Shown: one piece after another, positions 55,730 through 63,549 of the stretch
How the letters are laid out: each line of letters starts with the position of its first letter
How positions within the stretch are numbered: position 1 is the first letter of the stretch
Source of the DNA: Methylobacterium sp. FF17
GTDB lineage: Bacteria > Pseudomonadota > Alphaproteobacteria > Rhizobiales > Beijerinckiaceae
NCBI RefSeq assembly: GCF_025813715.1
Contig: NZ_CP107532.1
Span: 2,170,001 to 2,234,000 of the forward strand
Direction of reading: 5' to 3'
DNA: 64,000 bases
Notes under the pieces: generated by a model
What the model saw: only the letters and a program-made list of their open reading frames with translations
Databases searched by the model: none
What the model was told of the DNA's origin: nothing
Program-made: the position numbers and the translations under genes

Positions 55730-56140
55730 ATGACGACAATCGCGCGAGATCCAGCCCTCCTCAGCAGTCTGCGCGAGCGCGTCGCAGATGCGGCTGGTCC
55801 GGATCGTGCGCTGTTTGCCGAGGTGTGGTTCGCCTGCACCGGAAAGCAGTCACCGGACACGAAAGCCCGCTTCGCAATCCTCCTTGATGCGAAGGCTTGG
55901 ACAGATGCCGCTCTGTGGCTGGCGTTCGCTGCCCTGCCTGAACAACGCATTGCTGTCACCGCCGGTGCTGGCGAACTTTCGATCGCGATTGGCGCTCCCC
56001 ACAAGCGGGCCGCAGCAGCGCCACACGCAGTCCAAGACATCAAGGGGCCCGGTAGCCTCGGGCTGATGATCCTTGCTGCCGTGCTAGACGAACTCATTGT
56101 GAAACCGCCCGCGAGGGTAAGCGCGCGACCGTCACGGTAG
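55730..56140 (+). CDS. Hypothetical protein, accessory-region type
   Basis: Protein of about 136 residues. A helical first half (DPALLSSLRERVADAAGPDR, then AEVWFACTGK) and a compact second half (AWTDAALWLAFAALPEQRIA). This pattern resembles hypothetical proteins frequent in alphaproteobacterial prophages and islands, but I cannot name a domain. GTG at 55724 or ATG at 55730 may start it. First gene after tRNA-Gly. Confidence 0.55.
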   Translation: MTTIARDPALLSSLRERVADAAGPDRALFAEVWFACTGKQSPDTKARFAILLDAKAWTDAALWLAFAALPEQRIAVTAGAGELSIAIGAPHKRAAAAPHAVQDIKGPGSLGLMILAAVLDELIVKPPARVSARPSR

Positions 56141-56189
56141 GACAAGCTGTCCGGCTGACGGCGGAACCGGTGCCGTGCGATGAGCGAGC

Positions 56190-56417
56190 ATGCTTCGGGT
56201 CATTAAGCACATCATCGTCGAGCCCACGCCGTATCAGATCGAGCGGCTCGGGCGGGTCCAGGCCGCCGTCCTCGCGACATTTCCCTCTGCAACGACGGAG
56301 ATCGTTCAAGGGCTCCCTGATGACGATCTCGTCGTTGAGGTGCGACTTCCCCTCGAGCACCTCTACGCATGGCAGGATGCTCGACGAGCGTGGGGTGATT
56401 TCAGCCGCGTCGCGTAA
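56190..56417 (+). CDS. Small hypothetical protein
   Basis: Protein of 75 residues (IKHIIVEPTPYQIERLGRVQ, PDDDLVVEVRLPLEHLYAWQ) with a mixed alpha/beta look and no low-complexity bias, so it is likely a real gene. No family recognised. The start codon is the first ATG after a weak GAGCGAG site. Confidence 0.5.
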   Translation: MLRVIKHIIVEPTPYQIERLGRVQAAVLATFPSATTEIVQGLPDDDLVVEVRLPLEHLYAWQDARRAWGDFSRVA

Positions 56418-56578
56418 GCGCATTAGATCCAGGGCGCAGCTCAACGCCCGCGTGCGTAGCGCGGTATGAAGCTGTGTGGGTCGACCACTCTTAAAGAGCG
56501 ATTGTGCTCGACAGGGCTGAGCGCAGGTAGAAGATGGCGCTGAAGGCTCCACATGCGGAGCTGTAGGGGGAGCGGAGC

Positions 56579-56902
56579 ATGAGTGAGATCATCCCGCACG
56601 ATTTCGGCAAAAGAAAGCGGGAGACGGCTCGCCACCTTACGCGCCTGCTGAAGCTCTCTGCCGAACAGACTGCGGAGCTGAAAAGCGACCCGGTGCGCTT
56701 GTTTAACATCGCGATACAGGAAATCTCGGACCTACATAGGCAGATCCACGAGGCACAGGGTGCACTGTCTGGGCCTATCCTCTTGGGAACCGATAAGCCC
56801 TCGTTTGGCTCCAACGGTAGGGGTTTCGTCCGCATCAGTTCGGCGGACTACAACAAGCTAAAGCGCTGTGCAGAGATCGTCCGTGGAATGGAGACGGTAT
56901 AA
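56579..56902 (+). CDS. Hypothetical protein
   Basis: Protein of 107 residues with GGGGGAGCGGAGC upstream of the ATG. It is helical and charged (KRKRETARHLTRLLKLSAEQ, FNIAIQEISDLHRQIHEAQG) and ends with SSADYNKLKRCAEIVRGMET. No family recognised; the length and character suit an island-borne regulator or antitoxin-like protein, but this is only a guess. Confidence 0.6.
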   Translation: MSEIIPHDFGKRKRETARHLTRLLKLSAEQTAELKSDPVRLFNIAIQEISDLHRQIHEAQGALSGPILLGTDKPSFGSNGRGFVRISSADYNKLKRCAEIVRGMETV

Positions 56903-56974
56903 GGCCGCGCGAATGGCATCGGACCCGATCTCGACGAGCCACTTCGGCTTCCTCACCCTTCAGCGTCTCGTTCC

Positions 56975-57375
56975 TTGGATCTTGGGAGCGTCCTCGTGGG
57001 CCCTGTGATGCTGGTGCTACCGCTGCTCGTTGGCGCCACCAGCGCTCACGCCGACCCAATATCCACCCTAGACGGGATGTGGCAGCTTCTTGGCGCCTGT
57101 GCCCATTCGGTTAGCGGCCCGGCGGCGTCGGCTGGCTCGGAAGTGACCCTGCTCTTCAGCATCAAGCGCGACGGCAGCCTGCAGGGGCAGCCGCGGATCA
57201 CCCACTCGAAGCTTATGGGCGACGACGCTGCCCAGAAGGAGTTCCTCGCTGGAGTGCTCAGCAGCATCGCGCGCTGTTTCCCGCTTTCGATCACAGACGC
57301 GGTCTAGGCGGCGCTGTCGCTGGGCGACCCCTGCGCCTACGTGTGATGAACCGCGCGAGAGAGCGAGGCGCATAG
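56975..57375 (+). pseudogene. Secreted TonB-C-like small protein, frameshifted
   Basis: A signal peptide (GPVMLVLPLLVGATSAHA) and the segment LLFSIKRDGSLQGQPRITHS with FLAGVLSSIARCFPLS begin a small periplasmic protein, but the frame stops at 57307. The -1 frame continues as GLGGAVAGRPLRLRVMNRAR to a stop at 57375, which is the expected family ending. Loss of one base near 57299-57301 (GACGCGGT for expected GACGCCGGT) explains this. The intact relative is at 63115-63549. A real frameshift or a sequencing error; otherwise the truncated 110-residue form is made. Confidence 0.65.
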
Positions 57376-57381
57376 CAAATG

Positions 57382-57504
57382 TCAGGGCCGGTCTACGGGT
57401 CGCGTGGCTGCCCTTCGGGTCGCCTTGAGTAGCTTCCCGATGAGGATGCCTGCAGGGATGGACAGAACGGTCCAGAGGCGAAGGAAGCGCAAGAAGGGCA
57501 TCAT
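57382..57504 (-). CDS. Possible 40-residue membrane peptide
   Basis: A short frame beginning ATG at 57504 (overlapping the stop of the upstream small gene by ATGA) encodes one hydrophobic helix (LRLWTVLSIPAGILIGKLLK) with a basic C-terminus (ATRRAATRPVDRP). The overlap suggests translational coupling. Too short for confident assignment. Confidence 0.4.
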   Translation of the reverse strand: MMPFLRFLRLWTVLSIPAGILIGKLLKATRRAATRPVDRP

Positions 57505-57668
57505 GTCTTCTGCTCCCTCTCCTTCACCGCGGCAGCGTATCCGGCGGTCCACTGTGAGTGGGCAGTGGTTCCGTCTGCATAAGGGCAATCTTCGCGGCGC
57601 AGGCCCTTGCCAAGCGCGTAGAAGCCAAGGGCGTAGTGGTCGAGGTTGTCGTCTGGCGGCTCGGTCAT
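57501..57668 (-). CDS. Small Rmf/CrpP-like protein
   Basis: Protein of 55 residues starting MTEPPDDNLDHYALGFYALG. The pattern of an aromatic helix, then EDCPYADGTTAHSQW and a Gly-containing helix (TAGYAAAVKER) matches the ribosome-modulation-factor/CrpP-like group found in many proteobacteria and their plasmids. The ATG at 57668 is chosen for fit; the frame is open 12 codons further. Family resemblance is moderate, and the function is not proven. Confidence 0.6.
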   Translation of the reverse strand: MTEPPDDNLDHYALGFYALGKGLRREDCPYADGTTAHSQWTAGYAAAVKEREQKT

Positions 57669-57729
57669 CGCCGGTAACGTAGGGCGCTGGGTTGGCACCC
57701 CCAACTGCGGTCGTGCACGTCAAACCTTA

Positions 57730-58579
57730 GGGTGTGAACCGAACCAAGGCGTTGCGAGCGCTATCGTTTTGTGATTCTGAGACGCCGTTTGCAGCATGGA
57801 GGCGGCAATGGCAGACCTGTTCTGGCTTTCCGACGAGCAGTGGGCGGTGATGGAACCGTTCATGCCCACGAATTCGCCCGGGCCAGAGCGGAACGATGAT
57901 CGGCAAGTCATCTCCGGCATCCTGCACGTGCTCACCTCAGGCTGCCGCTGGCGCGACTGCCCAGCCGCGTATGGTCCGCGCACGACCGTCTACAACCGCT
58001 TCAATCGCTGGTCCCGCCGCGGCTTCTGGCGGGCGATGTTGAGGGCGCTGGCCAAGAGCGGATGGGCGGGCGAGGCGGCCGCCATCGACAGCACCTACGT
58101 CAAGGCCCACCGCTCGGCGCAGGGCGGTCAAGGGGGGCTCGTGTGCAAGGCATCGGCCCGTCACGCGGGGGCCAGACGACAAAGATCCACGTCCTCGCCG
58201 ATGTCCTCGGCCGCCCCGGCGTCCTCCTGCTGACGCCGGGCAATGCCAGCGACGTCACCGCCGCCCCAGCCGTGCTCGCCGAGGCTCCTGGTCGGATCCG
58301 TCGTCTGGCCGCCGACAAGGGCTACGATGCCGACTGGCTCCGGGCCAACCTACGGGAAAAAGGCATCACGCCAATCATCCCCGGCAAGCGCGGCCGCAAG
58401 CGGAAGATCCGCCACGACAAACGCCGCTACCGCGAACGCTGGCGGATTGAAGCAACCTTCAATCGCCTCAAGGACTTCCGTCGCATCGCCACCCGCTACG
58501 ACAAGCTGGCCCGAAACTACGTCTCGGCCGTCGCACTCGCTGCCGTCATCGCCTTCTGGTGCTGATCGAGTCCAGACCC
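57730..58579 (+). mobile_element. IS5-family (IS427-like) insertion sequence
   Basis: About 850 bases with imperfect terminal inverted repeats: the left end GGGTGTGAACCGAACCA at 57730 matches the reverse complement of the right end, GGGTCTGGACTCGATCA, with mismatches and a 1-base gap. Both ends are flanked by TA (57728-57729 and 58580-58581), the target duplication typical of the IS427 group. It encodes one transposase in two overlapping frames. Confidence 0.8.
57796..58565 (+). CDS. IS5-family transposase, two frames (frameshifted)
   Basis: DDE transposase in two overlapping frames. Frame 1 (57796-58233) holds the N-terminal DUF4096-like part (FWLSDEQWAVMEPFMPTNSP, GCRWRDCPAAYGPRTTVYNR) and the first catalytic Asp in AAIDSTYVKAHRSAQGG. 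The -1 frame (stop at 58565) holds SRGGQTTKIHVLADVLG, the second Asp in LAADKGYDADWLR, and the final Glu in RWRIEATFNRLKDFRRIATR. The switch fits the G6 run at 58132-58137. It may be programmed -1 frameshifting, common in this group, or a mutation. All three catalytic residues are present. Confidence 0.88.
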
Positions 58580-58928
58580 TAGTGCTGCCCGGCTCGGTCG
58601 ATGACCGTCCCGCCTGGGGCTGATAACGCCCAATCAGCAGGGCTCTCCTTGAGCTCGATCCTGACGCTTATGCTAGCGACTTCTGCAGTCGCGAAAACAA
58701 TTGGATACCGGACACGTCGTTCAGGTTGCTATCGGCCCTTCTTGGACCCTGGCAAGGACCGCCTCCAGGTAGTCAGATCAACGAGGGCCTACGACCGGAA
58801 GGGGTGATAAACGGAACGGCTGCTGATAGCCCGAAAGTCTGGCCGACTTCACATTTTCCTATGGCACAAAATCTAATCATTGAAACATTCCACCCAATGA
58901 GAAGGCGCCAAAAGGTTTTCAAGGGGGA
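58580..58928. other. Gene-free stretch after insertion sequence
   Basis: About 350 bases, lower in GC than the average of the window, with no supportable gene. Probably island DNA disrupted by, or flanking, the insertion. Confidence 0.4.
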
Positions 58929-59279
58929 TCAGATCAAGTCAGCGAAAATACGACTGGACCAGACCGCCAATGCTTTAGGTCGAGGCGGTGCATGCTGCAG
59001 TTCAGCGCGCGCGAGCTTCGGCCCCCTCGGGCCGGGCGTGGTTTTTGTTCTCCGCCTTGGCTTCTGAGGTCCACCAACCGCATCGTGTTCGAAGAGGAGG
59101 CACGCTCCTTCCTCGTCCGAGATCCAACCTCGATCGGCCCAGCCAATAAAGCGGCCATCATAAGCATAGACCTTATCGTCATGAATGAAGGCCGCAGCTT
59201 TGCCGTTCCAAAGATAGAGCGTGTGTCCGTCGTGGCAGAACACTGCCTCGTTACCAGCTTCGTCGAAGAACTCGATCAT
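58929..59279 (-). CDS. 4-fold beta flower-type domain protein
   Basis: Protein of about 116 residues with the pattern YLWNGKAAAFIHDDKVYAYD, GRFIGWADRGWISDEEGACL and a C-terminal basic, Pro-rich tail (GGPQKPRRRTKTTPGPRGPK) ending near a Trp-Ser pair. This resembles the small domain family described as 4-fold beta flower proteins, of unknown function. The ATG at 59279 lies 7 bases after the upstream stop; a GTG at 59303 is an alternative. Last gene of a minus-strand run of four. Confidence 0.6.
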   Translation of the reverse strand: MIEFFDEAGNEAVFCHDGHTLYLWNGKAAAFIHDDKVYAYDGRFIGWADRGWISDEEGACLLFEHDAVGGPQKPRRRTKTTPGPRGPKLARAELQHAPPRPKALAVWSSRIFADLI

Positions 59280-59286
59280 GGACGGC

Positions 59287-59718
59287 TCATGCTCCGATCT
59301 CACTGTTGTGCAGGGTACGAAGATCGATGTAGCTCATCGTCTTGTTGCTCCAAGTCGGTCCGTCGCAATCGTGCAAACGCTTCGGGAGCGGTTTGTGTTT
59401 GTCACCTTGATAGAACCCCATGATGACGGTCTGACCATCATTATTGTCTCTCTCGATCCGGTAGGCTGGTTGCGTTCCGGAACCGACCCGGCTCAGGCGG
59501 ACGCGAAGCGTCGGATTGCGTGCCTGGTCGGGGACCATGTTGAGGTAGACGCCTTTCAGATATTCGAGTCGATCTGACCTACGTCCAGCGAGGTCTGCGA
59601 TTGAGACGTTCTCGGAGAGCATGGTGGATTCGTTCATCGTGTAGATCTGCTTTCTGCTGGACGAAATGGGATGCGCCTCGACCGCAAGGACGGAAGGCAC
59701 CAACGCGGAGCGCATCAT
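59287..59718 (-). CDS. Hypothetical protein
   Basis: Protein of up to 143 residues; the ATG at 59718 overlaps the transglutaminase stop (ATGATG), which supports coupling, while an internal ATG at 59637 would give 116 residues starting MNESTMLSENVSIADLAG. Middle and C-terminal part are polar and mixed (VGSGTQPAYRIERDNNDGQT, VIMGFYQGDKHKPLPKRLHD). No domain recognised. Confidence 0.55.
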   Translation of the reverse strand: MMRSALVPSVLAVEAHPISSSRKQIYTMNESTMLSENVSIADLAGRRSDRLEYLKGVYLNMVPDQARNPTLRVRLSRVGSGTQPAYRIERDNNDGQTVIMGFYQGDKHKPLPKRLHDCDGPTWSNKTMSYIDLRTLHNSEIGA

Positions 59719-60530
59719 GCAGCGGGTTGAGCTTCCTCGGTGGTGACCTGAAACTTCGTCAACGTGTTCGTCCCGAATGTCAGGGTGAGGGGCACATCGG
59801 CGGCGTCTCGGCCGTAGGCGATCAAGATCCGGCCGATCCGTGATGCGTTGTTACGCGGATCGAACGTGTGCCAGCGGCCATCGAGGTACACCTCCATCCA
59901 CGCCGCGAAATCGCCCGGTGCGTGCGGTAGGGGGAGGCCGATATCACTGACGTAGCCGTTGCAGTAGCGGGTTGGGATATTGAGACACCGGCAGAACGCG
60001 ATGGCGAGGTGTGCGTAGTCGCGGCACACACCCTGTTGTTCCTCAAACACGTCGAATGCGGTTCGGGTCGGGCGGGCGTGCTCATAGCCAAATGTAATTC
60101 GATCGTGGACGTAGTCACAGATCGCCTGCACCCGGCTCCAGCCGGATGGAAGATGTCCAAACAGGTCCCAGGCGATCTGGGAAAGCCGATCGGTCTCGCA
60201 GTAGCGGCTGCCCAAGAGGAACAGGAGGCTGTCCGTCGGGAGCTTCGCGACTGGCGTCTCCGCAGCATCCGGCACGGGGCGGTCGCCTTTACCTTCGTCG
60301 CGCACGATCGTCTCAGTCTTCAGTGTGAAGACGCCTGTCGGGGCGGTCATCCGCTGACACCAATTCCCGAAACTGTCGCGGTAGCCCTCCAGCGGCACCG
60401 ACGGGCTTGTGACGAGGTGGTCTGGGCGTTCCAGATCCGAGACCCGCGACGCATGTACGTTGAGCGTCGCGATGACCGGCGTGGGCTGAGAAAATGTATA
60501 GGTCATCTCGCAGCCGACAAGGATGCGCAT
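59715..60530 (-). CDS. Transglutaminase-like protein
   Basis: Protein of 271 residues with an N-terminal beta domain (about 1-110) and a transglutaminase core. The catalytic Cys169 is in EQQGVCRDYAHLAIAFCR; the later strand WMEVYLDGRWHTFDPRNN supplies the Asp. Where many transglutaminases carry the catalytic His (HAW), this protein has Ala209 in GDFAAWMEV; I believe related sequences often share this, so it may be a subfamily trait. The ATG at 60530 (MRILVGCEMTYTF) is chosen because the homologous beta domain begins there. Function unknown; many act as peptidases or amidases. Confidence 0.8.
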   Translation of the reverse strand: MRILVGCEMTYTFSQPTPVIATLNVHASRVSDLERPDHLVTSPSVPLEGYRDSFGNWCQRMTAPTGVFTLKTETIVRDEGKGDRPVPDAAETPVAKLPTDSLLFLLGSRYCETDRLSQIAWDLFGHLPSGWSRVQAICDYVHDRITFGYEHARPTRTAFDVFEEQQGVCRDYAHLAIAFCRCLNIPTRYCNGYVSDIGLPLPHAPGDFAAWMEVYLDGRWHTFDPRNNASRIGRILIAYGRDAADVPLTLTFGTNTLTKFQVTTEEAQPAA

Positions 60531-60609
60531 GGGCTCACTCCAGAGGGGAACGCTTTGGCTGCAGAGCCTGAGCGTGATTGTCGATGCGCAACAGACGATG
60601 TGGGTCGTG

Positions 60610-60873
60610 TCAGTGCAGGGTCGGCAGCGGTTCCAGGAACGCGCGCATGCCACCACCTTCCTCAACGGCATCCGTGAATGCGTCGAGCGCATCTTCGTCA
60701 GAGGCGAACGTGGTGCTCCAAACGGTCGACCAACCACTCTGATCGACGACTTCAAGCGTCCATGGGTCTTGCGTCCCCGCGGAGCGATAGACATTCACGG
60801 TCACCGTGACACCGTCCTGGGTCGCCCGACCTGTCAGATCCGAGAACTCCATATGTGGCTTCTCGCTGGTCAT
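60610..60873 (-). CDS. Small hypothetical protein
   Basis: Protein of 87 residues starting TSEKPHMEFSDLTGRATQDG, then VTVNVYRSAGTQDPWTLEVV and STVWSTTFASDEDALDAFTD. It resembles a family of conserved small alphaproteobacterial proteins of unknown function. It is the first gene of the minus-strand run leading into the transglutaminase gene. The start is inferred from the polar N-terminus; a longer frame is open upstream. Confidence 0.6.
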   Translation of the reverse strand: MTSEKPHMEFSDLTGRATQDGVTVTVNVYRSAGTQDPWTLEVVDQSGWSTVWSTTFASDEDALDAFTDAVEEGGGMRAFLEPLPTLH

Positions 60874-60994
60874 GGATTGATCTTTGTGAATGACGTGTGC
60901 ACCTCCAGGACGTGAATGGGCTCCCATCCCGTCGGCTGAATTAACCTTTTAGCAGAGTTTTAGAAAAACAGCTCAAAAATAAAACAGCCCGACA

Positions 60995-61030
60995 AGCGAC
61001 GTTTTTTGTCTCTCACGCAGCGACGTTTTT
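60995..61030. promoter_or_regulatory. Direct repeat AGCGACGTTTTT
   Basis: AGCGACGTTTTT occurs at 60995-61006 and 61019-61030, 24 bases apart, in an AT-rich gap between a minus-strand small gene and the LuxR-type gene. Candidate operator for either divergent unit. Confidence 0.4.
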
Positions 61031-61121
61031 GTAGTCGATCGATCTGTATCGTTAGATAAAAATCTTAGAACTGCGGCCAGAAATGGCGTGACACCACTCT
61101 CGTACGGACGACCTCAAGCGA

Positions 61122-62234
61122 ATGGCCGATTCTCGCGCGACGCCCGATGAGCTGTTGATTGATGTCATCTACGAAGCCGCGCATATCCCGGAACTTTGGC
61201 CAAGTCTGCTGGACCGCCTGTCAGAATTGACGGGCGCATGGGGCGGGATGCTGTTCACTGTGACCCCGGAAGCAACGCGATGGATTGCTTCTCCGCAAAC
61301 AGAGAAATTTTTTGCCGATTTCCTCGCAGATTGCTGGATGGCAAAAAACCCGCTCGTTGAGCGCGGTGTTCGGCGTAATCACGCCGGCTTTCTTACGGAT
61401 CTTGATTTGTTTACACTTAAAGAGCTTGATGCCGAGCCTATGTATGATTTTATGCGTCAGACTGGCGGCGGATGGCACCTAGGCACTGCCATCGCGGTGC
61501 CGAACGGCGATACGCTTGTCGTCAACATTGAGCGTCGCCACGCACAAGGGACCTTCTTGCGCGAGCAAGCCGAGCATCTTGATCTCTATCGACCACACCT
61601 TGCACGTGCTGCCATGCTTGCAGCCCGCTATACACAAAGCCGATACGAGGCTGCTGTCGGAGACCTTGAAGCACTGGGGCTCGCAGCTGCTGCTGTTTCA
61701 ACGAACGGCACCCTGCTAGCATGTAATGCGGGATTTGAAGCCCTTATGCCTGGACTACTGGGCGATGGGCCCAGCGGGCTCGTTGTGAACCACAAGCGAG
61801 CGAATGCTCAAGTGCGGGATTATCTAGCTCGTACCCGCTCGGAACCTCAATTCGCCAAGGGCTTTTCCATACCAGTGCCTGCTAGACTTGGGTGGGACCC
61901 CACTATCTTGCATTTCGTTCCAGTAAGGGGAGCGGCGCGTGACGTTTTTGAGCGAACTGCTTGTCTCGTTGTCGTCACGACTGCCCGGATGAACCGCTTA
62001 CCCAGTGCGCAGATCGTCCATGGCCTCTTTGATCTAACGCCAGCCGAGGCCCGAATTGCCCGTGACATAGCCACAGGGGCCAGTGTGCCGGAAGTTGCTG
62101 CACTCCTCGGTGTTGCTGCGAGCACGATCCGCACTCAGCTGCAAGCGGTTTTCGCCAAAACGGGCACCTCGCGTCAGTCAGAACTCGCAGCGCTGCTCAA
62201 TGGCCTGGCGATGCCGGATATTGCTCAGCAGTAG
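61122..62234 (+). CDS. LuxR-type regulator with PAS-like N-terminal region
   Basis: Regulator of 370 residues. Residues 1-120 and about 180-270 have a PAS/GAF-like pattern (IPELWPSLLDRLSELTGAWG; LGLAAAAVSTNGTLLACNAG). The C-terminal LuxR helix-turn-helix is clear at about 305-360: FDLTPAEARIARDIATGAS, VPEVAALLGVAASTIRTQLQ and AVFAKTGTSRQSELAAL. Similar proteins are common orphan regulators in Rhizobiales. Codon use is less GC-biased than in the metabolic blocks, in keeping with an island gene. Confidence 0.82.
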   Translation: MADSRATPDELLIDVIYEAAHIPELWPSLLDRLSELTGAWGGMLFTVTPEATRWIASPQTEKFFADFLADCWMAKNPLVERGVRRNHAGFLTDLDLFTLKELDAEPMYDFMRQTGGGWHLGTAIAVPNGDTLVVNIERRHAQGTFLREQAEHLDLYRPHLARAAMLAARYTQSRYEAAVGDLEALGLAAAAVSTNGTLLACNAGFEALMPGLLGDGPSGLVVNHKRANAQVRDYLARTRSEPQFAKGFSIPVPARLGWDPTILHFVPVRGAARDVFERTACLVVVTTARMNRLPSAQIVHGLFDLTPAEARIARDIATGASVPEVAALLGVAASTIRTQLQAVFAKTGTSRQSELAALLNGLAMPDIAQQ

Positions 62235-62284
62235 CTGATCAGCGCCTTGTAGGGTTTGCCGCCTCAGGCGACCCTTGCAAGTGC

Positions 62285-62450
62285 TCAAGCATGCGCCGTG
62301 GGGAGCTCCGTCACCCGCGTGGTGTCGCGCGGGCTGCCCATCTCGAACTTCGTCGACCCGGTGCGCTTCGCCATCAGCCCTGCCCGAGCCGGCACGCCAG
62401 CTACCGAAGCGCTCGCGCCGACGACCTGCGTCAACTTTCGCGGCAGAAGA
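62285..62450 (-). pseudogene. Remnant of umuC 3' end (first copy)
   Basis: On the minus strand, VPARAGLMAKRTGSTKFEMG followed by SPRDTTRVTELPTAHA and a stop matches the C-terminal end (DUF4113-type) of UmuC-family translesion polymerases, where SPRYTT and ELP are typical. Just upstream a different frame gives ERFGS, the expected RFGRG region, so a frameshift separates them. No polymerase domain is present. A second copy lies at the window end. Confidence 0.55.
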
Positions 62451-62520
62451 GCCATTGTGGTACGATGCCGTCTGTTCACCTGAAGGCGAAGAGCTATCTG
62501 GAATGAAGGCGGAGGCTCGT

Positions 62521-62814
62521 ATGCACGAAGACACCCCAGACATTGATCGAGTGGCCCGAACGATCGCTGAAAACGTGTACGCAGCCTACTCGCGCGATGC
62601 CGAGGGACCGATCCACTCACAACCGGACCCGCCCATCTTGGCGCGCTTGACCGAAGCCATTCGGGCCGAGGTTCCTGGCGGCACGCCGCGAGACATCATC
62701 GATGCCGCCAACGCTGTCCTGGACGCGTGGGAACGGCAGAATGCACAAATTCGGGGACCGCGGATCAGCGCCCTTGATCGTGCCGACGGCTCCGTGGCTG
62801 TGGCAGCGCAATGA
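62521..62814 (+). CDS. Small hypothetical protein
   Basis: Protein of 97 residues; GGAGG 5 bases before the ATG at 62521 supports this start over the ATG at 62503. Mainly helical (DRVARTIAENVYAAYSRDAE; PRDIIDAANAVLDAWERQNA). No family recognised. The stop overlaps the next start by ATGA. Confidence 0.6.
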   Translation: MHEDTPDIDRVARTIAENVYAAYSRDAEGPIHSQPDPPILARLTEAIRAEVPGGTPRDIIDAANAVLDAWERQNAQIRGPRISALDRADGSVAVAAQ

Positions 62815-63107
62815 AGGCAGGTGCGCAGCCCTCGGTCGGCAAGTCCCACCAGACGGAACGCTTGTCGGAGGTCGCTCGCCTTTCGGCGCTTCTCGCCGAT
62901 CAGGTGCTGGTGGCTCAAGCCGCCGGCCACCCCGCCCCGAAGCCTCACATCAACGCTCTGATCGACGCGGCCATCATTCTGGATAAGTATGAGGTCGACC
63001 TTCCGGCGCCGCTGGGTCACGTGATCGATCAGATCGGCGATGCCGAGGATGAGGGCGCCGGCCGGCTCGCGTGGCTGTTCCGCCCATTCCAGGGATCGAA
63101 GGAGTGA
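62811..63107 (+). CDS. Small hypothetical protein
   Basis: Protein of 98 residues coupled to the previous gene by ATGA. Helical (LSALLADQVLVAQAAGHPAP; HINALIDAAIILDKYEVDLP). No domain recognised. The next gene starts 8 bases after its stop, so three small genes form a unit between the two umuC remnants. Confidence 0.6.
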   Translation: MKAGAQPSVGKSHQTERLSEVARLSALLADQVLVAQAAGHPAPKPHINALIDAAIILDKYEVDLPAPLGHVIDQIGDAEDEGAGRLAWLFRPFQGSKE

Positions 63108-63114
63108 CGCTGTT

Positions 63115-63549
63115 ATGCCGCGTGGTCAGACTTTTGCGGCGCTGCTGATCGGAATAGCGGCGGGGTCGACTTCGTCCTGGGCTCAACCCGCACCCTCCTC
63201 ATCCGCGGTCAATAACTGGTCCGAGCTTCGGACAGCGTTCGCATCTTGCTGGACGGTCCCTCCTGACACCGAAGGTTCGCTGATCGCTTTCCGCTTCGGC
63301 CTGGACAAGACCGGGGGCATGCGTGGTCAACCACTGGTCACCTCACGTCAGTTCATGGGTGACCGGGATGCGGGCAAGCGGTTCGAGGATGCTGCCCGCG
63401 AGGCTCTGTCCAGGTGCTTGCCGATACGAGTGACACCCGCCTTCGGTGCCATCCTGGGTGAAAGCCCCATCCGGTTGAGGTTCATCAATACGCCACCGAC
63501 TGCTGCCTACCAGCTCAACAGCAATATGACGATCTTCGCGCCACGATAG
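63115..63549 (+). CDS. Small secreted TonB-C-like protein
   Basis: Exported protein of 144 residues. Signal peptide about 1-24 (GQTFAALLIGIAAGSTSSWA, cleavage after WAQ). The mature part contains LRTAFASCWTVPPDTEGSLI, FRFGLDKTGGMRGQPLVTS and AREALSRCLPIRVTPAFGAI, then GESPIRLRFIN. The two Cys probably pair. The layout matches TonB C-terminal-like periplasmic domains, and it is clearly related to the frameshifted gene at 56975-57375. Function unknown. Confidence 0.65.
   Translation: MPRGQTFAALLIGIAAGSTSSWAQPAPSSSAVNNWSELRTAFASCWTVPPDTEGSLIAFRFGLDKTGGMRGQPLVTSRQFMGDRDAGKRFEDAAREALSRCLPIRVTPAFGAILGESPIRLRFINTPPTAAYQLNSNMTIFAPR

Noticed and set aside
59898..59909. Missing catalytic His in the transglutaminase-like protein (Ala in FAAW)
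   Set aside because: Striking at first, but I recall related alphaproteobacterial proteins with the same FAAW or FSAW segment, so it may be normal for this subfamily; kept only as a note in the gene entry.
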